A stretch of 64,000 nt of DNA from Monosporascus cannonballus (Eukaryota > Ascomycota > Sordariomycetes > Xylariales). Position 1 is the stretch's first letter. Each line of letters begins with the position of its first letter. The stretch covers positions 186,001 to 250,000 of the forward strand of contig QJNS01000037.1 of NCBI GenBank assembly GCA_004154925.1, given 5' to 3'. Made by a program: the position numbers and the translations under genes. Positions 23,980 through 35,000 of the stretch are shown in pieces. The notes beneath the pieces were generated by a model, which made no database searches, was not told where the DNA came from, and worked only from the letters and a program-made list of their open reading frames with translations.

Positions 23980-26900
23980 TAAATTTTCTGGTTGTAATAA
24001 ATCGGGTAAGATTTTGATAATCCGTATAAACCTTAATCTAGTATAAATTACTCTTTAAGAATTACCAAAATTTTCGAAATGTCATAATAATGGCCATAAA
24101 TTCCTTATCTGAAATACCGTAATTAAACTCCGTTTCTTTTAATTTATATCAAACGAATGTAATAAGGTTTAATTTGCTTTAATTATTTCGTTATCTAATT
24201 GTTACCTTTAACGCGTAATTTAAAATATTAGTTTTTAATTTAATAAAACGGTTTAAATCGTATATAATTAATCTTAATTCGCTAAAAATCGTATTCTTAA
24301 TGTTCTAAAATGCTTTTTCTGTATTTAGCGTTTATTTGAACTTTTTTTCTTTTTGTAAAATCTGTTAAAAATATCGTTATTCTGCTAAAATTCAGAATGA
24401 ATTTTCTATAGTAATTGGCGAATCCAAAAATGCCTGTATATTCTTAACTGTGGTTAGCGTTTGTTATTCTGTGATTGTAACGATATTTTAAAGTCTCTTC
24501 TAATATATGCTGGGTTAATAATATATCCCAGATATTTTATTTCTTGAATATAGAACTAAGTTTTTTTTTACGTTAATAAATAGCTTTCCGTTTTGTAAAG
24601 CTTAAAGAACTTTATAAACGAGTTTTATATGTATTCTTTCCATTTCTAAGAAAATAAAAACATTGTCGAAGTATCAAACGACGAAAATATTGAGGTATTC
24701 CCTCAGTATATAATATATTTTTCGTTAAAATATTACTAGTACGTTCGCAAATCCCATTAATATCACCAAATACTTAAATAATCCGTATTTTATTTCAAAA
24801 ATTATTTTTTATTCGTAATAGTTTTTAATTTTAATTACGTTAAATTTACGTTTAAGATCGAATATTATGAATTATTTCGCTTTATAGAGTGTGTTTTTTA
24901 TATTTGTAATTAAAGGTACTAATGTTCGATTTTTAATATTAATATCGTTTAATTATTATTACTTAATTACAAATTGCAATTTTTCGTTTTTTTGAGTACG
25001 AAAAACATAGGGTATCCTGCCGGTGACTTCGAAAGTCGAATCCATCCTTTTTATAACTGATTTTCCAGATATTTCCTAAAAGCGCGTAATTCGTTTCTGT
25101 TAAGGTTGTAAATGGGGTAAAATTTCGTTACGGATTTTTTAAAGCTTATTTTATAATCTTATTTGTTATCTTTTGTTAATTTCGTATTAAGCTGTTTTTT
25201 AAAAAAGCTATTCGTATTTATAGTATTATGGTAGCATATTGGTTAGATTTTTCAACTTTTGGGGTTATTGTTTTAGGTCGTTATTTAGTTGCTTTATTTT
25301 CGCTTTAATAGTAATAACAATACGTTATATTCTTTTTTAATACTTATTTCTTTCTTTTATTTTGTCCTTTTATGTGGTAAGGTTTTTATCGTATCTTTAT
25401 GCCTGTATTTGCCGTCATTTTCGATCGAATATTAAGAGGTTAATTCTTTTTATTTATTAATAAGTTATAGGGTGAATTTTATCTGTCTAGTTCTTTTATT
25501 AATTAAGATTTTATATCGGTGTATCTATAGTGTTTTTAAAATCATACTATAATTACCCAATAAAATTATATGGAAATTAATTATCTAATATCGTCCTTAA
25601 ATAAAAGCCTTTACATAATTAATTTCTTATATAAACTTTCAATTATTCAAAGCGAATTTCTAGCTTTCGGTATTCGTTACTGTATAGTGTTTTAATTTAT
25701 ATTTTTATGATAATTTATCTTCATTAATTATATCTGGTATAATATAATTTCCGTTTAAAATTCCGTAATTTATTATCGTAGTATACTAATACGTATCGAT
25801 TCGTATATCCAAAATGATAAGATTGTTAATAGTTCTTATTATTTTGTTCAAAGCCTTTTTTGGAAATTTCGTTTAATTTCTTTAGGTCTAGGTATTTTGG
25901 AGCTTTTTCATAAGTAATCCTTTTTTTAAATTCTTGTTCGAATTTGTCGAACTTTATCTCTATTTTCATATTTAGCGCGTTAAGTTATTATATTTGTCGT
26001 TATTGTCGGCGTATTATTCTTTTAAGTTATATTAATTTTTTTTGGTTTTGCTCTAGTTCCTTTTTTTATTATGTATATTGTTTTTTCATTGTTTTAATTA
26101 TATCCGGTTATATGTCGTATTAATTATTATTTTAAAGTTTGTCTATAAATTAATTTATTTCATTTTTAATAACTTTTTTCACAAGAGTTTATAATAAATG
26201 CTAATTGAAAATAACGGTTTGTAATAATTCTCTAGTGATATTTTTCTATTGTATACTAGATTAACTCTTTTCCGTTTAGTAATTATACTATTAGTAATAA
26301 TAAAAAGTGTTTTTTGTGAGTATTTTTTTAGAGCCAGTTTTTTATTTCGGCCAATTATTAAATATTTTCTGTGGATATAAATCGAAAGTATCGATATTAT
26401 TATTTATCGTTTTTGTTATTTCCGATGCGTTTTAGAAAATTAAGTCCTTTTTAATATATACGGGTAAGTTTTTTATAGATATATTATTTTTATTTTTTTT
26501 AATTGAGATATTTTCGTCGTCCACAATATATAGCATATATTTTGTTATATCGATCAGGAGTTCCGGGACAAACTTTTTCTTTTTAATTCCGTTATTCGCG
26601 TAATTATTTTGATGATTCTTTTTATTATATTCGCCATATTTATTAAGTTAGTTTTTCGGCTTTTTATATTTCTTATTAGATTTTTCGCTTTCGGGGGCCT
26701 GGTACGTATTTAGGCCGAATTATGTTTATAGATTTGTTTCCGTTCTTTTAATTTTTTGGGGTTATTTTTTAGGTATAGGTTTTTAGTTATCCTAACGGGG
26801 TGTTTTTGGTGCTTTGTATTACGTTGCCTTATGTTCTATTTTGTTACAATTAAAATAGTTGGTTTAGCTTTATTCCTTTTTATAAGTAACTTCTAGTTTT

Positions 26901-27850
26901 ATAAGTTCTAGTTCTATGTCGTAAAAAATATTACCTCTCGAAAAATGCGAGTATTAACCGTATATCGAGATTTATTGTTATTTTTTCTATTGATACCTGT
27001 AGTATGCTATACGTATTGTCGATCGTTAATTTTAATTATTATAACGATATAATCTGATAAATAATTAGGCCGATTAAGTTTGAAAAACCCTATAGTTATT
27101 TCTTTTTTTAAGCCGTCGAAAAACTGTATTTTTAAAGCTTTTTATTTTTAATTTTGCTATAAATTTAATTAAATTAATATATTATCGTAATTAAATGTTA
27201 CCTATTCTTCGCAATTATTAAATTAATATTCTGGGTTTTTTGGTTTATTATTTAGAAAACCTTTGTTAATATTTATTTAAATTATTTGCAATCGTTGTAT
27301 ATTCGTATTATTTCCGGGTTTTGTTTTTCAATGGGCAAAATAACATATTTTTTATTACGCGCTCGAATTAGATAGCCGTATTTCCGATAAGTTATCCGAC
27401 CGTGAATTTAATTCGTATAATGAGCGTAATTAATCGAATAAAAGAATACACGAAGTATATTTGGTATTAAGTTAAGAATAATTGTAACTTAGTTAAAGTT
27501 TAGTCGATAAATTTTAGTTTAGGAGGTTTAAGGATTTTTCTTGCTTTCTTGGTGGAGTTTAACTAAATTATTTGGCTCATTCGAAAGAGTTTTCTGATTC
27601 TAGAAGTTTCTTTTTTTTTTCAAGTTTTTTATATGCGGTTTAAAAAGATTTTATAAGGTTATTATTGTTTTTTTAAAGTTAAACGATAGGTTCGTTTATG
27701 GTATCCAGGCGTCGAAAAACCTCTGCTCGAAAGAAGCGAGGTTTTTCTTTTTTTCGAACTCCATTTTAATGTCCGGGTTATCAAAGACCTAGTAAATGGG
27801 TTATACGGGCTGCCTATAAATAAATATAATATCGGCAATATTGCTAAAAG
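23980..27850 (-). pseudogene. A5 gag-pol, truncated in RNase H
   Basis: Read from right to left: gag start near 27780, nucleocapsid knuckle at 26857-26816 (YFNCNKIEHKAT*Y, where one Cys and the His remain), protease near 25700-25780, reverse transcriptase with the active site YFDNVFIF near 24690-24660 (second catalytic Asp changed to Asn), and the first part of RNase H to about 23980. Frames are broken by many TAA/TAG. Confidence 0.7.
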
Positions 27851-27883
27851 TATGACGGTATTATTAAATAAGAGCTTATAATG

Positions 27884-28237
27884 TATAACGGCTAAAAGAT
27901 TTAATTAATTATTAAATCTTAATTTTACAGATTTATATTAATAAAATTATTATAAAAACTAAGTAATAAATATAATAACCCATTACGTTTCGTAATATTA
28001 AAAACATTTTAAATAACGATATTTTATTATAAGCTGAAATTCTTTAAAATATGGAAATAATAAACGTATTATACTTGGGCGTGGTTTTTATTAATTTTAG
28101 AATTCGTTGGACTTGTTAGCGATCCTCGCGATCCAGGATTCGCTGGACTCGCTAGCGATTTTCGCGATCACGTGACTGGAAGCGTCCCCACTCTTTTCTG
28201 ACCGTGTCTGGTCGTGCCAAGCAGTTGGATTATAACA
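27884..28237 (-). repeat. A5 5' LTR
   Basis: In minus orientation starts TGTTATAATCCAACTGC and ends AGCCGTTATA. The U3 part (28090-28237) is GC-normal and contains near repeats of a unit with GCGATC/CTCGCGATC and GACTCGCTAGC words. The R/U5 part (27884-28080) is AT-rich and matches the other family-A LTRs. Confidence 0.85.
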
Positions 28238-28246
28238 CGTACCGCT

Positions 28247-28574
28247 TGTTATGACCCAACGGGTTACGGCCTCGGAAAACAATCGCAACAAATAACTAAG
28301 CCATGTGGGTCAAGTCACGTGATGGCTCCACGGGATCGATCATAAAGCCTGTAAAGCCAGGCTTAACAGGATCGATCGTAAAGCCTATAAAGCTAAGATC
28401 GATAAGTTAAAAAAAATTAAGTATAAGACATTTATTATTTCCATAACTTAAATAATACCAGCTTATAATAACAATTCGTTACTGTATTTATTGCTTAGAT
28501 TCCCACAATATTTCTGCTAATATAAACCCGTACGACTAAGGTTTAATAGTTGGTTAAACTATCTAGCCGTTACA
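28247..28574 (+). repeat. Solo LTR of family A with duplication CCGCT
   Basis: 328 bp from TGTTATGACCCAACGGG to CTAGCCGTTACA, with CCGCT directly on both sides (28242-28246 and 28575-28579). No internal region. Both termini are intact. It lies in element C, next to A5. U3 direct repeats carry the words ACAGGATCGATCGTAAAGCC and CACGGGATCGATCATAAAGCC. Confidence 0.92.
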
Positions 28575-29549
28575 CCGCTGGCTTTTTAAAACGTGCTACA
28601 AAGTTATGTACGCTTTAAGAAAATAATTGCCGTAATGAGTTTAGCCGACAGCATTACCAAAAAACGCTTTTTAATATATAAAAGTACGGACTTTAGCAAA
28701 AAAATAAAACTTAATACGGCAATAATTAAAGAAGTTTTTAAATATTACGTGATATAACGACGTTATCATTTAAGGAATTTGTAATACGTAAACGGAACGA
28801 TTTTATTAATAATTAAATATAATTTTACATCGGATATAATGTAATTTATTACTTTATATATATATATATTTAGCCGAAATAATTGGCCTATCACAATACT
28901 TAATACGGTAATAAAAAGATATATATATTATATTTTCGATTAATCGGTTTATATTTTCAAAAACCGGTTCCTTTAAAAAGGGTACGTCCGAGAAAGTTAT
29001 ATCTATAATCGCAATTTTAATTTTTGTTATTTGTTATAACCTAACGGCCTTGGCTTTTTTACGAACGATCGAGCCCACGAAAAAGACAAAACCCGACCCT
29101 CGCCAAGATATTACGTAACCAGCTTAAAGGTTTTAAAGTGCTAAGCACCTTAAGCCTCTTAAGCTGGCGAAGGAGCTTAAACGGCTTAACGAGCTTCAGG
29201 GTTTAAGGCGTTTAAGTATTTTAAGCCATAATTAAAATATATACGCTTATTATTTCCATAGCTTAAATAATATTAGCTTGCAATAGTAATTTGTTACCTA
29301 AGGTACCTTTGGTATTACGAAACGTAATACGTTATTGTATTTATTGTTCAGTTTTCCACGATATTTCTGTTAACATAAACCCGTATAACTAAGGTTTAAT
29401 AATTGGTTAAACCTTTTAGCCGTTATATATTATTACGAATTATAAAATTCTATATATATTATTTATTATCTATAGCCTTACGAAAACAATTAATCTGGGG
29501 GATGTTTTTAAGGTAATTTTTTTGTTATAGCCACAGAAAGATCAAGGGG
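28575..29549 (-). pseudogene. Element C leader and gag-like remnant
   Basis: Follows the 5' LTR of element C on the minus strand. Removing the solo LTR at 29032-29427, it aligns with 1185-1672 as reverse complement: the AT-rich segment before the LTR (29428-29483 with 1240-1298) and the coding-like part (28594-29031 with 1308-1672). The frame around 28980-28850 gives SDVPFLKEPVFENINRLIEN. I do not recognise it; it is called gag-like from its position only. Confidence 0.5.
29032..29427 (+). repeat. Solo LTR of family A
   Basis: 396 bp from TGTTATAACCTAACGG to TTAGCCGTTATA. It interrupts the element C leader, whose sequence resumes on both sides by comparison with 1240-1320. The flanks are TTATT and TATTA, not an exact duplication. 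The U3 carries AAGC-rich short repeats (TTAAGCCTCTTAAGCTGGC and similar), different from those of the other family-A LTRs. Confidence 0.8.
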
Positions 29550-29719
29550 TGTATCATGAAAAAGAGCACCCCTAGCTGGGGTTTTCGGGTGACTATTGTT
29601 CCTTTCCGAAGCCCTATATCAGTAGATCACCCACACCCAAGTGGGATCACCGCTTCCTAGCTTCCTACAAGCCAATATACCCTCAAGAGCTATATATCTG
29701 CTCCTTAGTAAGTGTGACA
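29550..29719 (-). repeat. Element C 5' LTR
   Basis: 170 bp; plus-strand ends TGTATCATGAAAAAGAG and AGTGTGACA. GC is near normal. Matches 23553-23719 along its whole length and the end of the copia LTR at 948-1184 in part. Directly outside lies the duplication GAAAG and then unique DNA of the gene island. Confidence 0.85.
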
Positions 29720-30716
29720 GAAAGACAGTTAGTTGTACCCAAACGAATCATTTCAAGTACTAACAAGGTGGGAATCTAAGGGCTTCGTTGTCTCAGCCGT
29801 CCTCTGAGCAGTTACAAGGCTATATTACTTCCGACCATAAAGCCGATCCGCCATCTGTCATAATTGCGGGCCTGGTGAGCAATCACCAACGCGACGTTGG
29901 GAGGCTGAAGGTGGAGGTTGAACAGTTGACGAATATCGTGAATGCGCCTGGAACAAAGAAGGGTTAATGTTCCTGGAGCTTACCCTCATAAAGCTGAGAA
30001 GTATAGCTCTCTGTCGTCGCATGTGGTACAAATGGTACTGCAGAGTTAGGGATATAGTGCAGGTTATTGTGGCGGTAGGCCTGAAGTGAACACACGGTGC
30101 ATTTGTAGTAATACTTCGTCTACTGGCATCCCATCTCGCAATCTTGGTTACTGTCTTCACCACTTGCCTCGCAAGCCAATAGGAGTCTATAGCTTTTTGT
30201 CGTGACACGGCCACCCTTCGCTTTCCCTAAAGCAATGTTGCTGCGCTAGCTGCAGCAACTAGGGCACCAATACGTCCAAGGAGCTACCCTCTGCAAGTAA
30301 GCCTTCTTGCAAGGGGGAATACATGAAGATTTCTATTGGCACATAGGGACTAAGTGGGAGCTTTTCAAACTTAGAAGATGGAGTCCTACAAGTTCCCCTT
30401 CCCTCAGCGTCCCGTGTCTCCGTTAGGCGCATCCCTTTGTCACATCCGTCGCTAAGTCACCACAAGCAGCCATTCTGGCAAGCTTATCAAGCTTTTGGCC
30501 AAGTAGCCAGTCCTTGATATGTACTTCATGCCTACCGTTCCTAATGCCCTAGAAGCGCTATAATAATTGTCAAGACGGTGATGAATATCCCTTGCATCTC
30601 TTTCCGCTTTCTCAAAATTTAAGAGCAGGGCTTCGTATTAATCTAGTCAAGGATAACTTGGTGGCCTTGACGGGCGGCGTACCCTGAAAAGAGAGGAAAT
30701 TCGGAACACCCTCAGC
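29720..30716 (-). other. Unique DNA with possible remains of an unidentified gene
   Basis: Normal base composition and no repeat similarity seen. On the minus strand several coding-like pieces lie in different frames: NFEKAERDARDIHHRLDNYY (about 30630-30560), then RHEVHIKDWLLGQKLDKLAR (about 30525-30465) after an AG that could be a splice acceptor, and RIHDIRQLFNLHLQPPNVAL continuing to a TAA near 29814. On the plus strand a frame at about 29770-29966 reads with VGRLKVEVEQLTN. I could not join the pieces with convincing introns. It may be a decayed gene, an untranslated region of the neighbour, or chance. No family recognised. Confidence 0.3.
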
Positions 30717-32109
30717 TTAGCCATCTAGCCGAACGTCAATGCCACCTTTCCCAAACATCTTTCTGAGATCACGGACTACCAACTCCGGCTTCTCATACGC
30801 GGCGAAGTGCCCTCCTTCTTCGTGCCGTGTCTCGAATACCACGGGTCCCAGAGTTCTGCCCCACGAACTCGGCAGCACAATCACATCCTTCGGGAAATAC
30901 GATAGCCCCAGAGGAATACCACTCCACTTCAAAAGGGGGTTAAGAGCACTGTCTCCCTCGCCAGCGCCAGTAGCCTGGTGAAAAGCCTCATAGTAGAGGC
31001 GGATGCTCGCGTCAGCGCCGGCCTCACTGAAGAGGTACATGCTGATCCACGTGAGAATCTCCTCGTCGGTCCAGGAATATTCGTCCGTCCACTCACGGAG
31101 CTTCTCGTAGATCCAGGCAAGCAGGGCGACCGGGCTGTCTGCAAGCGCGAAACCGAGCGTGTGGGGCTTGCTTCTCTGCATATGATTGTAGCCGGAGCCC
31201 TCTGTGTAGAACCATCGAGTCCGCCGGAGTCCTGCCTTTTCGGCTGGAGTGTATCTCCCTATGAGGTAACGAAGGCAGAGCAGCGGGGAATACAGAGCAG
31301 AGGGTGCCAGCGCTAGAATAAAGTTTATATGCGACGCAAGGACGTGAGACGGGTAAAGGATTCCCATGGCGCGGGTGACGAAGAACCCCCAGTCGCCGCC
31401 TTGAGTGACTAACCACGGAAGTCAGGTAGGAACGCCAATAATTAGAAAATTAAAGGCCAAGCATATAATATAGACAGGAAAAAGAAACGCCACGATGTAT
31501 ATACCGTATTTATTGTACCCAAGCTGCAGCATCAGCTTATGACATACCTCCGCACACTGCGGTATCCCAAAGCCGGGCTTCGAGGTCCGCTGAGAGAAGC
31601 CGTAATTTGGTAAGGACGGAGCTACGACGTGGAAGGTCCGCTCATCACTCTTGTCGCTGGACGTCAAGAGCGGTAGTATCTTTGTGACCTCGATAAAGCT
31701 GCCAGGCCCTTGGTAACCTGCTTCAGCTATATCCACCAAGGCTGGTAGGTACCCTCATCTTTCAGAGACGAGTACACTTACATCCATGGCAGAACAACAG
31801 CGGGATGCTGTTCGGCCTTTCGCTCTTCTGGTGGATGAAGTGGATTCTGAGGGCCTCTTCGTGTCCCTCTACCGAAAGGGTTGTGGTGAATTGCGGAAGT
31901 CTATTCAACTCCGCTTCCGCGCGTCGCCAGTCGTACTTCTCCAGCCAGACTTTGGCAAGCCGTTTGATTTCATCAAGCGGTGCGCCGTACTTCCAGTCAT
32001 TAGAGAAGGTGGTCTCGCCCGGAAACGTCGCTAAGGAGAGCTTGGTCTTCAGCCTCTCAATCGCCGAATCCGGGATGGCGATTTGGTAGGGTTTGATGCG
32101 GGTATCCAT
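30717..32109 (-). CDS. Epoxide hydrolase (alpha/beta-hydrolase fold), 407 aa, three exons
   Basis: Hydrolyses epoxides to vicinal diols; by family a soluble enzyme, with no signal peptide visible. Exons on the minus strand: 32109-31782, 31708-31505, 31408-30717; introns of 73 and 96 bp with GTAAGT...AAG and GTATAT...TAG ends restore one frame. The N-terminal epoxide-hydrolase domain (about 1-110) starts [14 protein letters not shown]. Then come the oxyanion motif HGWPGS (108-113), nucleophile D183 in GGDWG, lid tyrosines Y251 (GSGY) and Y316 (SIRLYYE), acid D352 (FPKD) and base H378 (GGHFAAYE). All catalytic positions are present; length fits fungal microsomal-type enzymes of about 400 aa. 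The ATG has G at -3 and +4. No RIP stops. It may act in detoxification or secondary metabolism; no cluster partner is in the window. Confidence 0.93.
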
Positions 32110-32926
32110 GGCTAGCGATAACCCGGTTGTGTACTGTTATTATTCACTCGGTGTCTAAGGAAGCTAAATGGGTGAAGGCGTGAGCGGCAATTGCACCGTT
32201 TTGAAGACACAGATTGAGAACGACCATATTATAACGAAGGTAATACCCTGGTCAAGGCCTACATGTAAACCCCTTCCCCCCGCTTAGGTGAGTAACAACG
32301 GCTTAATCAGCTTACTGAAATCCCCAGCGAGTGGTGACTCATAGCATCGCCGATATAACGAAATGATGTCATAACCATTTTTGTACACTCCACGACAGAT
32401 CACATTTGGCCCCTACAAATCTGTCTTTCGGACTCACCCGGACTACAAAAAAAAAGTAAGGTTTAGTTTTACCTTTTGACCTGAGTATCCTTTACACATA
32501 AGAGTATTTGTGAATCGCAAGTTCTATTTTTCCCGAGCTCGAGTGATATGGGCCGAATTACAACATTCTAGATCATGTTCTAATGTCTATATGAAGAGGG
32601 CTGGGGTTGAGGCAGATATTTACTCGAAATCTTCATTTATCTAACCTAGACGCCATTTATAAAAAGGAAATAGTTACTGAAGTATAGTTGTCTAGCGTCA
32701 CATGCACATCCGATGAGGTGCAATGGAAGAAGAGACAGATTCTAAAAGCTCACCTGCACTGCTCTCCTTGATACATTTGACTCGTCTTAAAAATAAAGGC
32801 CTTTTGTGAGTCCTGAGGCAGAACGTCCAGAATTTGTCCAGGTTACCTACCATATAGACCATATGCTTTACCTTAGACAATAGGAGAAAGCCGTGCCAAA
32901 ACTAAGTACGCCGAACCGAATTCTAT
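32110..32926 (-). promoter_or_regulatory. Upstream region of the epoxide hydrolase gene
   Basis: GC-normal DNA with no gene I can support. On the minus strand a TATA-like TTATAATATGG (plus 32224-32234) lies about 120 bases before the ATG and could serve the epoxide hydrolase. Short open frames at 32698-32880 and 32893-33093 have no recognisable features, and the latter runs into the Harbinger inverted repeat. The left end of Harbinger H2 may lie somewhere here but no terminal repeat was found. Confidence 0.35.
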
Positions 32927-32929
32927 TTA

Positions 32930-33170
32930 GGGCTAGTTCGCAAACTTTCAGCACCACTTACTTGTGGAGAATCAGAATCAGAACCAGCAAACTGTTCTTG
33001 TCATTCAGAACCAACCGCCTCCATTTTTTCTGGTTGAAAATAGCTGGTCTTTCTTGGCAGGTCTGGACCAATGAAGTTTATTCAGCATACTGAAAAACCT
33101 CTACTTCGAATCAGCAACTTTCGAGGTACTCGAAACGGCTAAATAATGACGCGTAGATAACGTTAGGAGC
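32930..33170 (+). repeat. H1 left long inverted repeat
   Basis: Starts GGGCTAGTTCGCAAACTTTCAGC and pairs with the reverse complement of 36575-36815, which starts GGACTAGTTTTTAAACTTTCAGC. Shared inner words include ACTTACTTGTGG, TGTTCTTGTCATTCAGAACC and GATAACGT. The left copy is less RIP-altered than the right at several C/T positions, though not at all. Confidence 0.88.
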
Positions 33171-33589
33171 CTGATATTAGCCCTAAGCTATCGTTTTTGT
33201 TATATATTTTGATGACGTCATAGATCAAAAGCTCCTTAATTATCTTTTTGCAATTTCGTAATATTTCTTAACGTTTTTCGTAATTTGTATCATAGCCGTA
33301 TTAGATGAAGTTCTTAAACTTTCAGAGAGTGATTTTTAAGGCCCGTGCCAGCCCTGTCAATCAGCAAGACGCTAATAAACTTGCTAAAGCTAAATTCTCC
33401 ACTGTTTTGAGTTTGGCTTTAATCGGCTAATTTTAAAAAACGGCTTCGGCTTTATTTAGCCCTATTGCTACGTAATATAACTAAATCGTTACCGTTTCTT
33501 AATATATATAATATTAATACTTTTATTCATAACGTATTCGAAAAAAAATCGAAAATATGTGAATTAAGAGGGCGTTAAATCGTTTAAAA

Positions 33590-35000
33590 AAAATACAGGA
33601 TATCGAAAAACATTTATAAAATAACTTAATTTTCTATATAAAATTAACGGTTAGCATTAGGACTTTTCGAAATTTGAAATTTTCGAAAGAAAAAGCCGTA
33701 CTTTATTTTTAACATAATTGTTATTCCATTAATATAAGATCGAGCAGAAAGTTCTTTGGGCTTATCGATCACTATATGCATTCGATAACGTTATATTAAA
33801 ATTATTAGGAATTTTGTTAATTCGAAACCTTCGTAAAAAAGCCAAAACCCGAACAAATCCTAAATACATAATGATGTAGGCGTTATTTATAAACTTTATA
33901 TGAAATAATAATATTTTTCAAAATATATTAAAAACAAATTAATTAAGGGCTTAATATATTAAATTATAGGATTAAAAAACTAAGTATCAAGTTTTAACTA
34001 AGAAGTTAAATGCCTAAAATATTATTATAACTAAAAAACAATTGAAACATAAATATATTTACTTTTATAAAAAACCTAAAGGTAATTTATTTTAAAGGAA
34101 ATAAATGGTTTCGGTTAGGATGAAAAGTTCTAGATATTTACGATTAAGTCCGAAATATAAGAAAATTACTTAAAAATTAATAATATTTTCAATATTAAAT
34201 TATATAACAGTAATTAACCGTTATTTAGGCGTAATTTAAATTTAAGCTTTTTTAATATAAGCTCTTAAAATACGTTGAACTTTATAAAGCCGTATTCGAA
34301 TTTTTTATTAAAGCTAAAAGCAAGTTAGTTATTAGCCTTAAAAAAGAAATTAACGTTATTACTTATTTCGTTTAAAAGTTATTAAAAGCTTTTTTTCCGT
34401 AAAATTCGACTGGCGGCGAGGGAAAAAATGGCTCCGTTAAAAAGGCCGAAAATATTTTCGTTTCGTAATAGATCTATAACCGCTTTCGTAAGTATTTTGT
34501 TAACGATTTAATAACGTAACAAAAAAAAGAAAGCCAAGAAATATAATAGCATAATAATAACGGAAAATCTCTATAATATCGTTAAAGCGTTAATACTTTT
34601 TGAAAAAGTAACTAAAAACGCCGGGTTAAATATGAAAATAATTTTTAAAATTCTTAATAATACTTATATAGGCGAATTCAATAACGATACGTTATTTTAT
34701 ATCGTCCAGGCTTAGGCGAATAAAAGCCGCCTTATTATTATTTTTATCGGCATAAAGGATAATTTAAGCCGTTAATAAATTAAAAGATTTAAAATAATTA
34801 ACCATTTACACGTTAAGAATCGTAAAGATAACGAATAAAACATATTTTATAATAATAATAAAGGTATTACGAATTCCTTAAGTACGAAAAGTGATAAAAA
34901 TAATAAAGATAATACGAATATAGAACTATAAAAGTATTAAAAATATTAAAAGAATTGATATTGTAAAAATGATAAAAGTAATAGAAGAAAATGACGTAAA
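33590..35000 (+). pseudogene. H1 second gene, unidentified
   Basis: Homologous to the minus-strand sequence 45530-47150 of H2. A readable part (about 34590-34790) gives FEKVTKNAGLNMKIIFKILN and SRQQIKRF, followed by an Asn/Asp/Lys-rich tail (34800-35000). PIF/Harbinger elements often carry a second, Myb/SANT-like gene next to the transposase, and position suggests that role, but I see no Myb motif. Many stops. Confidence 0.5.

Larger units (their letters stand above)
23970..28237 (-). mobile_element. Truncated family-A chromovirus A5
   Basis: Minus-strand element with its 5' LTR at 27884-28237 and internal gag, protease, reverse transcriptase and RNase H reading leftward. The integrase, chromodomain, opposite-strand frame and 3' LTR are absent: similarity stops in RNase H near 23980 (VYTDYQNLTRF). 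The 5' flank after the LTR is CGTAC (28238-28242); no partner duplication is visible because the other end is gone. Inserted in element C. Confidence 0.75.
23553..29719 (-). mobile_element. Copia-like element C with target duplication GAAAG
   Basis: Two LTRs of 167 and 170 bp in the same (minus) orientation bound this interval, and GAAAG is found directly outside both (23548-23552 and 29720-29724), a clean 5-bp duplication. The 5' LTR is on the right. Leader and gag-like sequence follow leftward to 28575; then come a solo LTR and the family-A element A5. Almost all of the copia pol is missing; 23720-23970 may hold its 3' end. The element is a shell filled by later insertions and a deletion. 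Confidence 0.8.

Noticed and set aside
29540..29724. A MITE or tRNA-derived SINE between two GAAAG words
   Set aside because: The TG...CA ends, the second copy at 23553-23719 in the same orientation and the shared outer GAAAG show that this is an LTR of element C.
29858..30214. 118-codon minus-strand open frame
   Set aside because: No domain and an unusual Ser/Thr/Arg composition; neighbouring frames contain more protein-like segments, so this frame is not supported as a gene.
30739..31416. Several overlapping open frames on both strands (30739-30981, 30978-31316, 30929-31144, 31093-31416)
   Set aside because: Shadows of the epoxide hydrolase third exon, which has all the conserved motifs in the frame chosen.
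31786..32089. Two plus-strand open frames of 82 and 94 codons
   Set aside because: They overlap the epoxide hydrolase first exon on the other strand and have no recognisable features.
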